From assembly GCF_013373795.3 (NCBI RefSeq), contig NZ_CP088022.1:2790001-2854000 (forward strand): a stretch of 64,000 nucleotides of DNA, in the 5' to 3' direction. Origin of the DNA: Bradyrhizobium quebecense (GTDB taxonomy: Bacteria > Pseudomonadota > Alphaproteobacteria > Rhizobiales > Xanthobacteraceae). The translations under genes and the position numbers were made by a program. Below the pieces are notes generated by a model, which was not told the origin of the DNA, ran no database searches, and saw only the letters and a program-made list of their open reading frames with translations. This document shows positions 46,465-55,244 of this stretch, one piece after another. Every line of letters begins with the position of its first letter. Position 1 is the first letter of the stretch.

Positions 46465-48105
46465 TCACGCGCCCGTCGATTTGGCGATCACCTCGAGCAG
46501 CCCGCGCGCCTCGAGCTCGTCGCGGATCAGCCGCTTCGGCACCTTGCCGTAGCCGGACTTCGGCAGCGCCTCCCAGAAGAAGAAGCGCTTCGGCATCTTG
46601 TAGCGCGGCACCTTTGGCGCGAGGTACGCCGCAAGCTCCGCCTCCGCGACCGCCTCGGTGCCCTCGCGCGCGACGCAGACGGCGACACCGACCTCGCCCC
46701 AGAACGGATCGGGCACGCCGAGCACGGCGACCTCGCCGACCGCGGGATGGGTCAAGAGCTTCTCCTCGATCTCGCGCGGATAGATGTTGGAGCCGCCGGA
46801 GATGTACATGTCGGAGGCGCGGCCGGTGATGTATACGAAGCCCTCCTCGTCCATGTGGCCGAGGTCGCCGGTGCGAAACCAGCCGTCGCGGAACGCCTTC
46901 GCGTTGGCTTCGGGGTTGTCGTAGTAGCCGGCGAACACACCGGGCCCGATCACGCAGATCTCGCCGGTCTCGTGCGCCTTCAGCTCGCTTCCGTCGTCAC
47001 CCTGGATCGAGACCTGCATGCCGGTGCGCTCGAAGCCGCAGGTGCCGATCCGGGCATGCGGTCCGTCCTCCGTATCGTGCAGACCGGGCGGCAGCACGGT
47101 GATGTTGCCGGTGACCTCGCCGAGGCCGAAATACTGCACGAGCACACCGCCGAGCTTGTTCAGCGCCGCCTTCTGGTCCTCGCGATACATCGGCGCGCCG
47201 GCGTAGATGATGTAGCGCAGCGAGGAGTGGTCATGCTGGTCGGCGGCGGGATGCTCGACCATCATCTTCAGGATGGTCGGCACCGTGAACATGTTGCTGA
47301 CGCGGTATTTGGCGATCAACCGGTACGCCTCGGCGATGTCGAATTTCTCGGACGACAGCAGGATGGTCGGCACGCCGCGCGCGGCCTGCACCAACTGGTG
47401 CACGCCGGCGCCATGCGACAGCGGCGCCACCACCAGCGAGGCGTCGTCTTCGGTGGTGCCGGGCATCAGGTCGGCGAGATGGTTGGTGATCACGAAGGCC
47501 ATCTGGCCGTGGGTCAAGACCGCGGCCTTGGAGCGGCCGGTGGTGCCGGAGGTGAAGAAGAACCAGCAGGGATCGTCGTACTCGACCGGCGTGTTCTCGA
47601 CCGCGGCACCAGCGTGCTTGGCGATGACGTCGCCGACGGTCGCCTCGCCGAACGTGCCCTCCTCGCCGATCCGCCAGACGAATTCGAGCGCGGGAGTGGC
47701 GGCCGCCTTGGCGTGCTCGGGGAAGTCGGCATGGCAAAGGAACGCCTTGGCGCCGGAGGCCGACGCCAGATAGGCGACCTCGTCGGGCATCAGGCGGAAA
47801 TTGGTCGGTACCCAGACCGCGCCGAGCCGGAAGGCCGCGAACATCGACCAGAACATCTCGTCGCAGTTCTTGGAATGCACCAGGATGCGGTCGCCCTTGC
47901 TGATGCCGCGCGCGGCAAGCGCTGCCGCCAGCGCCGAGACGTTCTGGTCGATATGGCGCCAGGACCAGGCCTTCTCGTTCCAGATGAAGCCGGGACGATC
48001 GCCATGGCGGCGGGCGTTCTGGGTCAGGATGTAGGCGAGGTTCATCACCCGGCGCGACACCCGCGCGATCCCGCCGCGCGGCGCGGTCACCTCGGTCCCG
48101 CTCAT
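46465..48105 (-). CDS. Acyl-CoA synthetase (AMP-forming)
   Basis: 546 residues from the ATG at 48105; the ATG at 48045 (MNLAYILTQNARRHGDRPGF) is also plausible. ANL-family marks are the P-loop WFFFTSGTTGRSKAAVLTHG, YGLGEVTGN-type motif as YFGLGEVTGNI, GYYDNPEANAKAFRDGWFRT, GDLGHMDEEGFVYITGR, SGGSNIYPREIEEKLL and the C-terminal lysine region LPKSGYGKVPKR. It activates a carboxylic acid to its CoA thioester; the chain length cannot be read. Operon partner of the PCC-domain gene, four bases downstream. Confidence 0.92.
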   Translation of the reverse strand: MSGTEVTAPRGGIARVSRRVMNLAYILTQNARRHGDRPGFIWNEKAWSWRHIDQNVSALAAALAARGISKGDRILVHSKNCDEMFWSMFAAFRLGAVWVPTNFRLMPDEVAYLASASGAKAFLCHADFPEHAKAAATPALEFVWRIGEEGTFGEATVGDVIAKHAGAAVENTPVEYDDPCWFFFTSGTTGRSKAAVLTHGQMAFVITNHLADLMPGTTEDDASLVVAPLSHGAGVHQLVQAARGVPTILLSSEKFDIAEAYRLIAKYRVSNMFTVPTILKMMVEHPAADQHDHSSLRYIIYAGAPMYREDQKAALNKLGGVLVQYFGLGEVTGNITVLPPGLHDTEDGPHARIGTCGFERTGMQVSIQGDDGSELKAHETGEICVIGPGVFAGYYDNPEANAKAFRDGWFRTGDLGHMDEEGFVYITGRASDMYISGGSNIYPREIEEKLLTHPAVGEVAVLGVPDPFWGEVGVAVCVAREGTEAVAEAELAAYLAPKVPRYKMPKRFFFWEALPKSGYGKVPKRLIRDELEARGLLEVIAKSTGA

Positions 48106-48330
48106 TGCCGCCCCGCCGATACGCGCAACAGAGAGGACATGGTCAGGACGGTCATCGGCTGTTTCCTCGGTCAGAACCGGGCGTCTTCAAGCGCCGCAAG
48201 GGATTGGTGTCACCCGGTTTATCGCCAAGCAGCGCGCCTCGGCAAGGCCCGCCGGGCGCGGCGCGATGATACCGCGCCGGCGGTCGCCAACCCGACAATG
48301 CCTGGCCCGACAGTACCTGGCCGGAGGCCG

Positions 48331-48732
48331 CTATTGCGGATGCTTGGCCAGGTCCTGCTCGCTCAGGTTCCAGTCCTGCCAGAGCTGCAAGGCGCCGATC
48401 ATGGCGACCAGCCCTCCGAGCAGGATGTGCCAGAGCTGCAGCGCCTGGTCTTCCGAATAGCCGAAGATGTTGGGCGACGCGATCAGCCAGAGGCCGAGCA
48501 CGATGCTCGCCACCTCCTCCCAGCGGTGCAGCGCGACATATTCGAGCTGAGCGAGGCCCAGCACCAGCATGCCGACCACGAAGCTGTTGAGCACCAGGTG
48601 GCTGCGCTCGACATCGACGACGTCGCTGACCTGGATCGGAAACCAGGGCGAGACCATGATCAGCACGCCGAGCAGCATGCCGAGCCAGTCCTCCCAGGGG
48701 CGGTGTGTGCCGAAGAAACGATTGTCCGACAT
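48331..48732 (-). CDS. SPW-repeat membrane protein
   Basis: 133 residues from the ATG at 48732 (MSDNRFFGTHRPWEDWLGML). Four hydrophobic segments; LIMVSPWFPIQVSD carries the Ser-Pro-Trp signature and a second degenerate copy is LWLIASPNIFGY. SPW proteins are small inner-membrane proteins of unknown role, often stress-linked. It is monocistronic. Confidence 0.82.
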   Translation of the reverse strand: MSDNRFFGTHRPWEDWLGMLLGVLIMVSPWFPIQVSDVVDVERSHLVLNSFVVGMLVLGLAQLEYVALHRWEEVASIVLGLWLIASPNIFGYSEDQALQLWHILLGGLVAMIGALQLWQDWNLSEQDLAKHPQ

Positions 48733-48916
48733 GACGAACCTCCTTGCGACAAGGGGCATACGTCAGCGGCCGGCCTCACCACTCGGTACCAGACGACCGT
48801 CGGGCCGCATCCGGGGGCGTATGTCTGGGAACAAGCCTAATCGAATTGCATCGGCCCGCAAGGCCCGATCGGCGTGTGTGCGATGCGACAGGATCGAGGG
48901 CACCCGGCACCGCGCG

Positions 48917-49861
48917 TTAGCGCGCCCCGCCAAGCCGCGCGAGCGCCTCCCTGGCGGACTTCAGATCGGGCTGCAGCTCCAGCGCCTTGCGAAAATCGGC
49001 CGCCGCGCCTTTGCTGTCGCCGAGCCGCAGCTTGGCCTGGCCGCGGTTGTTCCAAGAATAGACGTCGGCGGGATCGTATTGCAGCGCCTTGTCGTAGTCG
49101 GCGAGCCCGCCCTTATTGTCGCCCTGGAAGAGCCGGATCATGCCGCGGTTGCGCCAGCCGCGCGCATCGGTCGGCGCAATCTTCGCCGCCTCGCCGTAAT
49201 CGGCGGCAGCGCGATCGAGCTGCTCGGCATCGCGATAGACATTGCCGCGGTTGATGTAGGCGAGCGCGTTGGGCTCGAGCTTGATCTCGGTGGTGTAGTC
49301 GGCGATCGCATGCGCCGCATCGCGCTTGCGGTAATAGACAAAGCCGCGATTGCCATAGGCGGTGGCGAGCTGCGGATTGTATTTGATGGCGAGGCTGAGA
49401 TCGGCCAGCGCGCGGTCGAGATCGCCCTTGTTGAGCCACGCATCGCCGCGATTGTTGTAGGCCAGCGCGAAGGCCGGATCGATGCGGATCGCCTCGTCGT
49501 AATCGGCGATCGCATGGTCGAGATCGCGCTTCAAGGCGTAAACCCGGCCGCGGTTGGTGTAGGCACAGGCATAGGCGGGATCGAGCTTGATGGCCTCGTT
49601 GAGGTCGGCAAGCGCGGCGTCGAGCTCACGCTTTTCGGTCAGTCCGTGGCCGCGGTTGCAATAGGCCCCGGCCAGCCGCCTCCCGGTCTGGGTCTTGCCG
49701 TCGATCACGGCCGTGCAGGCGGTGACGCGATCGCCTGGGTCCGTCGTGGCGCCGATGCAAGTCTGCCAGCTAGGATCATCGGCTGCCGCCGCTTTCGGAG
49801 GATTTGGCAGCGTCAACGCGGCGCCGAGCAATGCGGCGGTCAGGCAGGCCAAAATGCGCAT
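48917..49861 (-). CDS. Secreted tetratricopeptide-repeat protein
   Basis: 314 residues from the ATG at 49861 (MRILACLTAALLGAALTLPN), signal peptide cleaved near AAA-DD. From about residue 60 it is a tandem of about seven TPR units (AYTNRGRVYALKRDLDHAIA, DYDEAIRIDPAFALAYNNRG and so on), ending LQPDLKSAREALARLGGAR. TPR arrays mediate protein contacts; the two Cys at the start (SWQTCIGA, VTACTAV) are outside the repeats. No partner gene adjacent. The long antisense frame over this gene is a shadow. Confidence 0.9.
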   Translation of the reverse strand: MRILACLTAALLGAALTLPNPPKAAAADDPSWQTCIGATTDPGDRVTACTAVIDGKTQTGRRLAGAYCNRGHGLTEKRELDAALADLNEAIKLDPAYACAYTNRGRVYALKRDLDHAIADYDEAIRIDPAFALAYNNRGDAWLNKGDLDRALADLSLAIKYNPQLATAYGNRGFVYYRKRDAAHAIADYTTEIKLEPNALAYINRGNVYRDAEQLDRAAADYGEAAKIAPTDARGWRNRGMIRLFQGDNKGGLADYDKALQYDPADVYSWNNRGQAKLRLGDSKGAAADFRKALELQPDLKSAREALARLGGAR

Positions 49862-49961
49862 CTCGTCAATCCACAAATGTCAATTTGCGGGTTGGTCGCG
49901 GCTTTGCACCGGCGGGTTCACGGGCTTAGATCAAGGCCAGTGAATCAACCGGGATTTTGCA

Positions 49962-50234
49962 ATGGCTGCCGTCCGCGACAACAAGGCCGAGAGGCGCTTC
50001 GAGCTCGATACCGAGGGCGGCACAGCCTTTGCGAATTACCGGCAGACGCCCGCTGCCGTCATCATCACCCATACCGAGACACCGCGCGCCCTGCGCGGCC
50101 GTGGCATCGCATCGGAGCTGGTCAAGGGCGCGCTGGAGCTGATCCGCGCCGACGGCCACAAGGTGATCGCCGGCTGCAGCTTCGTGGTGGACTACCTCGA
50201 CAAGCATCCGGAATACGCGGATCTTGCGGGTTAG
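49962..50234 (+). CDS. Small GNAT N-acetyltransferase (YjdJ-like)
   Basis: 90 residues. Compact GNAT domain of the COG2388 type: ERRFELDTEGGTAFANYRQT, HTETPRALRGRGIASELVKG, ALELIRADGHKVIAGCSFVV, DYLDKHPEYADL. The acetyl-CoA loop RGRGIASEL and the conserved Cys in GCSFV are present. Substrate unknown. It runs divergently from the TPR gene and converges with the FAH-family gene. Confidence 0.9.
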   Translation: MAAVRDNKAERRFELDTEGGTAFANYRQTPAAVIITHTETPRALRGRGIASELVKGALELIRADGHKVIAGCSFVVDYLDKHPEYADLAG

Positions 50235-50245
50235 CACCGCGTTCG

Positions 50246-51058
50246 TCAGACGATCTTGATCGACATGTCGGGCAGGCCCTCGAGCTTGCAGAGCAGCACG
50301 TCGCCCTTGACCACCGGGCCCACGTTCTCCGGCGTTCCGGAATAGATGATGTCGCCGGCCTTGAGCTCGAAGGCCTCGGAGAGTTTTGCGATCTGCTCGG
50401 CGACGCTCCAGATCATGTTCTTCAGATCCGAGCTCTGTCGCACCGTGCCGTTGACCGCGAGCGAGATCGCGCCCCGCGTGAAATGGCCGGTCTTATCAGC
50501 CGGATGAATCGGCCCGAGTACCGCGGCGTGGTCAAAGCTCTTGCCGATCTCCCACGGCTTCTTCTCCGCGGCCATGCCGTTCTGCAAATCGCGCCGCGTC
50601 ATGTCGAGGCCGAGCGCGTAGCCATAGACGTGATCGAGCGCCTTGTCGGCGGGGATGTTGGTGCCGCCGGACCTCAGCGCGGCGACCAGCTCGACCTCAT
50701 GGTGATAGTTCTTGGTCAGCGACGGATAGGGATGATCGGCGACCGTGCCGATCGCGACATTCTGGATCGCATCCGTCGGCTTCTGGAAGAAGAACGGCGG
50801 CTCGCGGCTCGGATCGGAGCCCCGCTCGATCGCATGCGCGGCGTAGTTGCGGCCGATGCAGTAGATGCGGCGGACCTGGAACACCTCGGTAGCGCCGACG
50901 ATCGGGATCGTCACGGCCGGGACCGCTAACAACGCCTTCGGCGCCTCGGCGTGGGCCGGCGCGGATTGCGCGGCGGCGCCGGCCAGTGCGAGGGCGCCGG
51001 TCGCAAGCATCGTCCGGCGATCGAGATCAGTCGTCGGAGTTTTCGTGGGAGTTTTCAT
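50246..51058 (-). CDS. Fumarylacetoacetate hydrolase-family protein with Tat-like signal
   Basis: 270 residues from the ATG at 51058. The N-terminus (MKTPTKTPTTDLDRRTMLAT, then GALALAGAAAQSAP) resembles a Tat signal (DRRTML) and suggests export, unusual for this mainly cytoplasmic family. The catalytic domain shows RRIYCIGRNYAAHA, HHEVELVAAL, EKKPWEIGKSFDHAAVLGPI and GDIIYSGTPENVGPV. FAH-family enzymes hydrolyse C-C bonds of dicarbonyl acids. Export would need experimental support. Confidence 0.85.
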   Translation of the reverse strand: MKTPTKTPTTDLDRRTMLATGALALAGAAAQSAPAHAEAPKALLAVPAVTIPIVGATEVFQVRRIYCIGRNYAAHAIERGSDPSREPPFFFQKPTDAIQNVAIGTVADHPYPSLTKNYHHEVELVAALRSGGTNIPADKALDHVYGYALGLDMTRRDLQNGMAAEKKPWEIGKSFDHAAVLGPIHPADKTGHFTRGAISLAVNGTVRQSSDLKNMIWSVAEQIAKLSEAFELKAGDIIYSGTPENVGPVVKGDVLLCKLEGLPDMSIKIV

Positions 51059-51106
51059 GGGCGTTCTCCTTCTTGTCCGCCGATCTATAGATGCTCGCCG
51101 GCCCAT

Positions 51107-51134
51107 AAAAAAGGGCCCGCGCTGGCGCGGGCCC
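51107..51134 (-). terminator. Terminator after the DUF3597 gene
   Basis: GGGCCCGCGC (51113-51122) / GCGCGGGCCC (51125-51134) with a minimal loop; on the minus strand it is followed by six T. It lies 26 bases past the DUF3597 stop and before the FAH-family gene. Confidence 0.88.
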
Positions 51135-51160
51135 TGGCGGTGTGTGGGATGGCGATCCCG

Positions 51161-51574
51161 TCAGTGCTTGATATCCGGGGGCGGCTTGCCGCCATTGGCC
51201 GCGAGCTTCGTCATCACCTGCTTGTGCAGCCAGATGTTCATGCTGGCGGAATCGTTGGTGTCGCCGGTGTAACCGAGCTCCTTGGCGAGCTCCTTGCGCG
51301 CCGACAGGCTGGAGTCGATGTCGAGCGCCTTCATCAGATCGACGATCGAGGTCCGCCACTCGAGCTTCTCGCCCTTCGCGGCAACCGCCTTGTCGAGGAT
51401 GGGGGCGACGTCGACGGACTGCGCGGGCGCCGCACCGGCGGGTACCGCGGCAGGAGACGGCGAGGCGCTACCGGATCCACCGGCGGGAGCTGCGCTTGTG
51501 GCCGTCCCGCCGGCGGGCGCGGCGCTGGCGCTGCTGCCGAAGATCGCGCCCATGATTCTTCCGAAAATGCTCAT
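51161..51574 (-). CDS. DUF3597 protein
   Basis: 137 residues from the ATG at 51574 (MSIFGRIMGAIFGSSASAAP). A short N-terminal helix is followed by an Ala/Pro/Gly/Ser-rich linker (about 15-50) and a compact helical C-terminal domain (VDVAPILDKAVAAKGEKLEW, TSIVDLMKALDIDSSLSARK, ELAKELGYTGDTNDSASMNI) typical of the DUF3597 family. The fold is a LysM/peptidoglycan-adjacent-looking small bundle; the function is unknown. Confidence 0.85.
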   Translation of the reverse strand: MSIFGRIMGAIFGSSASAAPAGGTATSAAPAGGSGSASPSPAAVPAGAAPAQSVDVAPILDKAVAAKGEKLEWRTSIVDLMKALDIDSSLSARKELAKELGYTGDTNDSASMNIWLHKQVMTKLAANGGKPPPDIKH

Positions 51575-51864
51575 CGTTCGCTCCCAAGAGAGTTGAGATG
51601 TGAAGGCCACGCGGCAATGCACCGGCTGACCGAGGTCGCAGTTCAAGTGTATCGCTCCCTCAATACCTTGCCAATGCGACATTCACTTAAGCGTGAGTGC
51701 TTTTGGCGCGGTTTGGGAGTACCCTCATTCAACAGTTCGCGACACGGCCAGTTCTCTCTGCTCTGTCTTTCGCGTCTGGCTTGCTCGTGATCGCTTCGAG
51801 AGGCGGTACGTTTGTGCCCGCGCGGCGGGCGCAGAATGCGCCCGCCCAGAGGGAGACAACGACC

Positions 51865-52776
51865 ATGGCCAGTCCATACCAAGGCAATGTCACATCGATG
51901 ACGCAGAGCGGACAAGGCCCCGCATCTGCGCCAGTTATCCGCACCATCGGCCTGTCCGATTTGCATCAAGCGCTGCGTCTCGGCTGGGAAGACTTCAAGG
52001 CAGTACCAAGCCACGCCATCATCCTGTGTCTGATCTATCCCGTGCTCGGCATCGTGCTTGCGCGCACCGTGCACGGCTATTCCGTGCTGCCTCTGCTGTT
52101 TCCGCTGGCCGCGGGCTTTGCTCTGCTCGGCCCGTTCGCCGCGATCGGCCTCTACGAGATGAGCCGCCGTCGCGAGGACGGCGGTCAGGCATCCGCATGG
52201 GACGCCATGCAGGTATTCCGCTCGCCGTCATTCGGCGCGATGCTCGGAGTCGGAACGTTGCTGTTCGCACTGTTCGTGACCTGGATCGCCACCGCGCAGG
52301 CGATCTACACTGCGGTGTTCGGCTATCAGGTCGCGGCCAACATTCCCGATTTTGCCGAGCGCGTGCTGACCACCCCGCAAGGCTGGTGGCTGATCGTGGT
52401 CGGTTGCAGCGTCGGCTTCCTGTTCGCGCTCGTCGCGCTGTGCATCAGCGTGGTCGCCTTCCCCATGATGCTCGACCGCCAGGCAACCGCCGGCGAAGCC
52501 ATCGTGACGTCGATGCGCGCCGTCGCACAGAACCCGGTGCCGATGGCGGCCTGGGGCTTGATCGTCGCGGTGCTGCTGGTGCTGGGCACGATCCCGTTCT
52601 TCCTCGGGCTCGCCGTCGTGATCCCCCTGCTCGGTCACGCCACCTGGCATCTCTATCGCGAGGTCATCGTCAAGGATCCGAACGCACGGCCGGTGATCCC
52701 CGAGCCGCGCGAGCGCAAGCCCGCCGCCGACTTCCCGGCCAACCTGTTCCCGTGGCGGCGCAGCGATCGCGGCTAA
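51865..52776 (+). CDS. DUF2189 membrane protein
   Basis: 303 residues from the ATG at 51865 (MASPYQGNVTSMTQSGQGPA). A cytoplasmic N-terminal of about 40 residues leads to the DUF2189 hallmark IGLSDLHQALRLGWEDFKAV. Six hydrophobic segments follow (ILCLIYPVLGIVLA, LLFPLAAGFALLGPFAAIGL, MLGVGTLLFALFVTWI, LIVVGCSVGFLFALVALCIS, WGLIVAVLLVLGTIPFFLGL and the end). The family is implicated in cytochrome c oxidase regions, but this copy stands alone. A terminator follows. Confidence 0.85.
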   Translation: MASPYQGNVTSMTQSGQGPASAPVIRTIGLSDLHQALRLGWEDFKAVPSHAIILCLIYPVLGIVLARTVHGYSVLPLLFPLAAGFALLGPFAAIGLYEMSRRREDGGQASAWDAMQVFRSPSFGAMLGVGTLLFALFVTWIATAQAIYTAVFGYQVAANIPDFAERVLTTPQGWWLIVVGCSVGFLFALVALCISVVAFPMMLDRQATAGEAIVTSMRAVAQNPVPMAAWGLIVAVLLVLGTIPFFLGLAVVIPLLGHATWHLYREVIVKDPNARPVIPEPRERKPAADFPANLFPWRRSDRG

Positions 52777-52809
52777 GCGCCAGTCACCCCGAACGCGTAA
52801 ACGCCAAAG

Positions 52810-52843
52810 CAACCGCCGGCCGATTACATTCGGCCGGCGGTTT
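52810..52843 (+). terminator. Terminator after the DUF2189 gene
   Basis: 13-bp inverted repeat AACCGCCGGCCGA (52810-52822) / TCGGCCGGCGGTT (52829-52841) with TTACAT loop. The T run is short (three). Confidence 0.75.
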
Positions 52844-53010
52844 GTCGTTCCGGATCGTCAAATGGGTGTGAAGTTGGCGTGGCATTTGCAGCACCTGCCT
52901 GAGATAAACGGCTCGATCACGAGCCATGTTTTGGCCGCTGTTGCCGCGAACATACCCGCCGGGTTTCGCGACCAATCGATGACATCGCAGACTCCGGAGT
53001 GAAATTGCCA

Positions 53011-53826
53011 ATGACCTCGCGCTTTTCCTTTCACACGCTCGCCGTTGGGGCGTGGCTGTTGACCTCGACCGTGTCTGCGCTCGCCGCCCAGTGCGGCACG
53101 GGCACGTTCGAGTCATGGCTCGACGATTTCAAGAAAGAGGCTGTGACGAAGGGCATTTCGCAGAACGCGATCCAGGCCGGGTTGAATGGCGTCACGCAGG
53201 ACAAGGCGATCCTGGCGCGCGACCATTCGCAGCAGGTGTTCAGCCAGACCTTCGAGCAGTTCTCGGGTCGCATGGTGCCGCCGCGGCTCAATCGCGGCTC
53301 CGACATGATGAAGCGCTACGGCTCGGTGCTGTCGCGAATCGAGGAGGCCTACGGCGTGCCCGGTGAAATCCTGGTCGCGATCTGGGGGCTGGAGACCGAT
53401 TTCGGTGTCAACACAGGCAAGTTTCCGACCCTACGCTCGCTGGCGACGCTGGCCTATGATTGCCGCCGCTCCGACATGTTCAAGGCCGAGTTGATGGATG
53501 CGTTGCGCATCGTCGAGCGTGGTGATCTCTCACCGCAGGAGATGCGCGGCGCCTGGGCCGGCGAGCTCGGCCAGACCCAGTTCATGCCGTCGTCCTACAT
53601 CAAATTCGCGGTCGATTTCGACGGCAACGGTAAACGCGACCTCCTGCACAACGTACCTGACGTGCTGGCCTCGACGGCGAACTTCCTGAAGAGCTACGGC
53701 TGGAAGAAAGGCAAAGGCTGGGAGCCCGGCAGCGAGAATTTCGCGGTCATCCAGCAGTGGAACAAGAGCGAGGTGTACGCCAAGACGATCGGCTACTTCG
53801 CCACCCAGCTCGCGAAGGCTCCGTAG
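53011..53826 (+). CDS. Lytic murein transglycosylase, MltB family
   Basis: 271 residues from the ATG at 53011; a GTG at 52999 would add four. Signal peptide MTSRFSFHTLAVGAWLLTST, cleavage near ALA-AQ. The enzyme cuts peptidoglycan glycan strands with 1,6-anhydro ring formation in the periplasm. Marks are the catalytic Glu in ILVAIWGLETDFGVNTGKFP, TLRSLATLAYDCRRSDMFKA and GELGQTQFMPSSYIKFAVDF. The short form lacks a C-terminal peptidoglycan-binding domain. Confidence 0.93.
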   Translation: MTSRFSFHTLAVGAWLLTSTVSALAAQCGTGTFESWLDDFKKEAVTKGISQNAIQAGLNGVTQDKAILARDHSQQVFSQTFEQFSGRMVPPRLNRGSDMMKRYGSVLSRIEEAYGVPGEILVAIWGLETDFGVNTGKFPTLRSLATLAYDCRRSDMFKAELMDALRIVERGDLSPQEMRGAWAGELGQTQFMPSSYIKFAVDFDGNGKRDLLHNVPDVLASTANFLKSYGWKKGKGWEPGSENFAVIQQWNKSEVYAKTIGYFATQLAKAP

Positions 53827-53909
53827 CGCGGTGGAGTTGCGTAGCGGCGAGAAGCCTGCACGTCGGCTCTGCTTCGATCAGCGCTGCTCCTGCTCCGGAT
53901 GAATCAAAG

Positions 53910-53938
53910 AGGGCCGATCGCCCCAGGCGATCGGCCCT
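53910..53938. terminator. Bidirectional terminator between mltB-like and small secreted gene
   Basis: Perfect 13-bp inverted repeat AGGGCCGATCGCC / GGCGATCGGCCCT with CCA loop. Lies between converging genes; T runs are weak on both strands. Confidence 0.75.
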
Positions 53939-53957
53939 TATCGCCATGATCAAAAGC

Positions 53958-54233
53958 TTACTTCGCCATGCTCTCTTCGGCAGCCTTGCTGAGATGCGCG
54001 CCGCATGCGCCCCACTTGTTGTTCAGCATCGCGTCCTGCGCGAGCGAGACTTCCTTCTCCGCCGCGAATTTGACCTCATTGTCGGCCATAGCTTCGACGG
54101 CAGCTTCAGTCTTGCCGAAATTGGCACCGCTGCAGCCGACGCCCATATGATGACGATGAGCCGCCTGCGCGGGAGCAGCGACAGCGTAAGCAACGGCAGC
54201 CATGCCGGCTGCGGCGATGAATGTTTTAATCAT
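53958..54233 (-). CDS. Small secreted protein
   Basis: 91 residues from the ATG at 54233 (MIKTFIAAAGMAAVAYAVAA); four more codons with a second ATG lie upstream. Signal peptide cleavage near AQA-AH, then HRHHMGVGCSG (His-rich, possibly metal-binding), and helix-rich acidic/Lys segments (KTEAAVEAMADNEVKFAAEK, EVSLAQDAMLNNKWGACGAH). Two Cys. Function unknown. Confidence 0.7.
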   Translation of the reverse strand: MIKTFIAAAGMAAVAYAVAAPAQAAHRHHMGVGCSGANFGKTEAAVEAMADNEVKFAAEKEVSLAQDAMLNNKWGACGAHLSKAAEESMAK

Positions 54234-54981
54234 GGGATGATCCATCTCTTGTTCTTGGACAGATCCCTGCGTGATTGCGGAATCTGCAGCGCAATTATTC
54301 GCTGTTCCCGGCGCCGTTCAGAATGAACTTCGTGCGATACGAATGTGATGAGCGCTGCACGCGGATCGCGCATGCGTTGCATAGTGTTTCGATTACATGT
54401 CGGTAAGGAAGCGGCGCCGCATTAGCTCTGCTGCCAACGTTCACTTCAATCGAAATGCACTTCCGATAATCCTCAGCACATTCCGGGCGACACGCTGGAC
54501 GCGACCGAGATCCGCACGGCGCGTGCCGTACATAATTACCTTTCGCGTCAATGCGACCGATTGACGCTCCGCCCATTCACCGGCGCTCGCACCAACATAT
54601 GAATTTATAATCATTCCAATGCCCATCTTGTCGCATGCGAATCACGCATGGAACACATCGATGTGATCCAGTGAGCTAGGACGCGGAAAGACTTGATTGG
54701 GCGGTCTTTAATTACCATATACCCAACCTGATCTGGCTTGCTGAAATTTCAACAACCGATTGATATCAGTAATATTTTTGCGATATGCCGCGTGTCGGCG
54801 GAACTTTCATTTACAAACCTGCTCGGCAAGCGCCAAACGGTTAACCAGACCTTACCTCCGCCATGCGTTTTCGGTCTAGCTGCATCGCACCATTGGAACT
54901 ACCGCGCCGCACCATATCATCTATATTCAGTTCAACGATGAGGCTTTTGAAAAGCTGAATCTGAATTACTAGGAGACTACC
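54234..54981. other. AT-richer intergenic region of about 750 bases
   Basis: Visibly lower GC than its surroundings, especially about 54660-54960. Frames here (54295-54576 minus, 54441-54626 minus, 54738-54941 plus) look compositionally random. I find no tRNA, hairpin or repeat. The right end probably holds a long promoter or leader for the 50-residue DUF1127 gene; an unrecognised small RNA is possible. Confidence 0.4.
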
Positions 54982-55134
54982 ATGTTGCTCTCGCTCATCC
55001 GCATGATCCAGGCTTTCCGGGATTATCAGCGCAATGTCAGCGAACTGTCCCAGCTCAGCGATCGTGAACTGGCCGATATCGGCCTCGACCGCTCGGACAT
55101 TCCGCGCGTTGCCGCCGGTACCTACAACGGCTAA
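54982..55134 (+). CDS. DUF1127 (YjiS-like) small protein
   Basis: 50 residues, ATG at 54982 behind TAGGAGACTACC, stop at 55132-55134. It reads MLLSLIRMIQAFRDYQRNVS and ELSQLSDRELADIGLDRSDI, the DUF1127 signature (LxxLSDRELxDIGLxRxDI). Such very short proteins bind RNA or regulators and control phosphate, nitrogen or stress responses in Agrobacterium and Rhodobacter; the role here is inferred only. A terminator follows at once. Confidence 0.9.
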   Translation: MLLSLIRMIQAFRDYQRNVSELSQLSDRELADIGLDRSDIPRVAAGTYNG

Positions 55135-55162
55135 TCGGCCGTAAGCCATCTGACGAACGGAT

Positions 55163-55187
55163 AACGCCCGCTTCCACAGCGGGCGTT
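55163..55187 (+). terminator. Terminator after the DUF1127 gene
   Basis: AACGCCCGC (55163-55171) / GCGGGCGTT (55179-55187) with seven-base loop TTCCACA, followed by TCTCGTTT. Confidence 0.85.
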
Positions 55188-55244
55188 CTCGTTTCTGGTG
55201 CGGTTTCAGATGCATATGATCTCGAAACGCGCTAACGCTGCGCG

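Noticed and set aside
46294..48840. 848-residue plus-strand frame
   Set aside because: Antisense to the acyl-CoA synthetase and PCC genes; Asp/His/Arg-rich composition typical of shadows in GC-rich DNA.
48569..50929. 786-residue plus-strand frame
   Set aside because: Antisense shadow of the SPW, TPR and FAH-family genes; no family features; the small GNAT gene inside its span is in another frame.
54738..54941. 67-residue plus-strand frame in the AT-rich region
   Set aside because: No ribosome-binding site, no motif, AT-biased composition.
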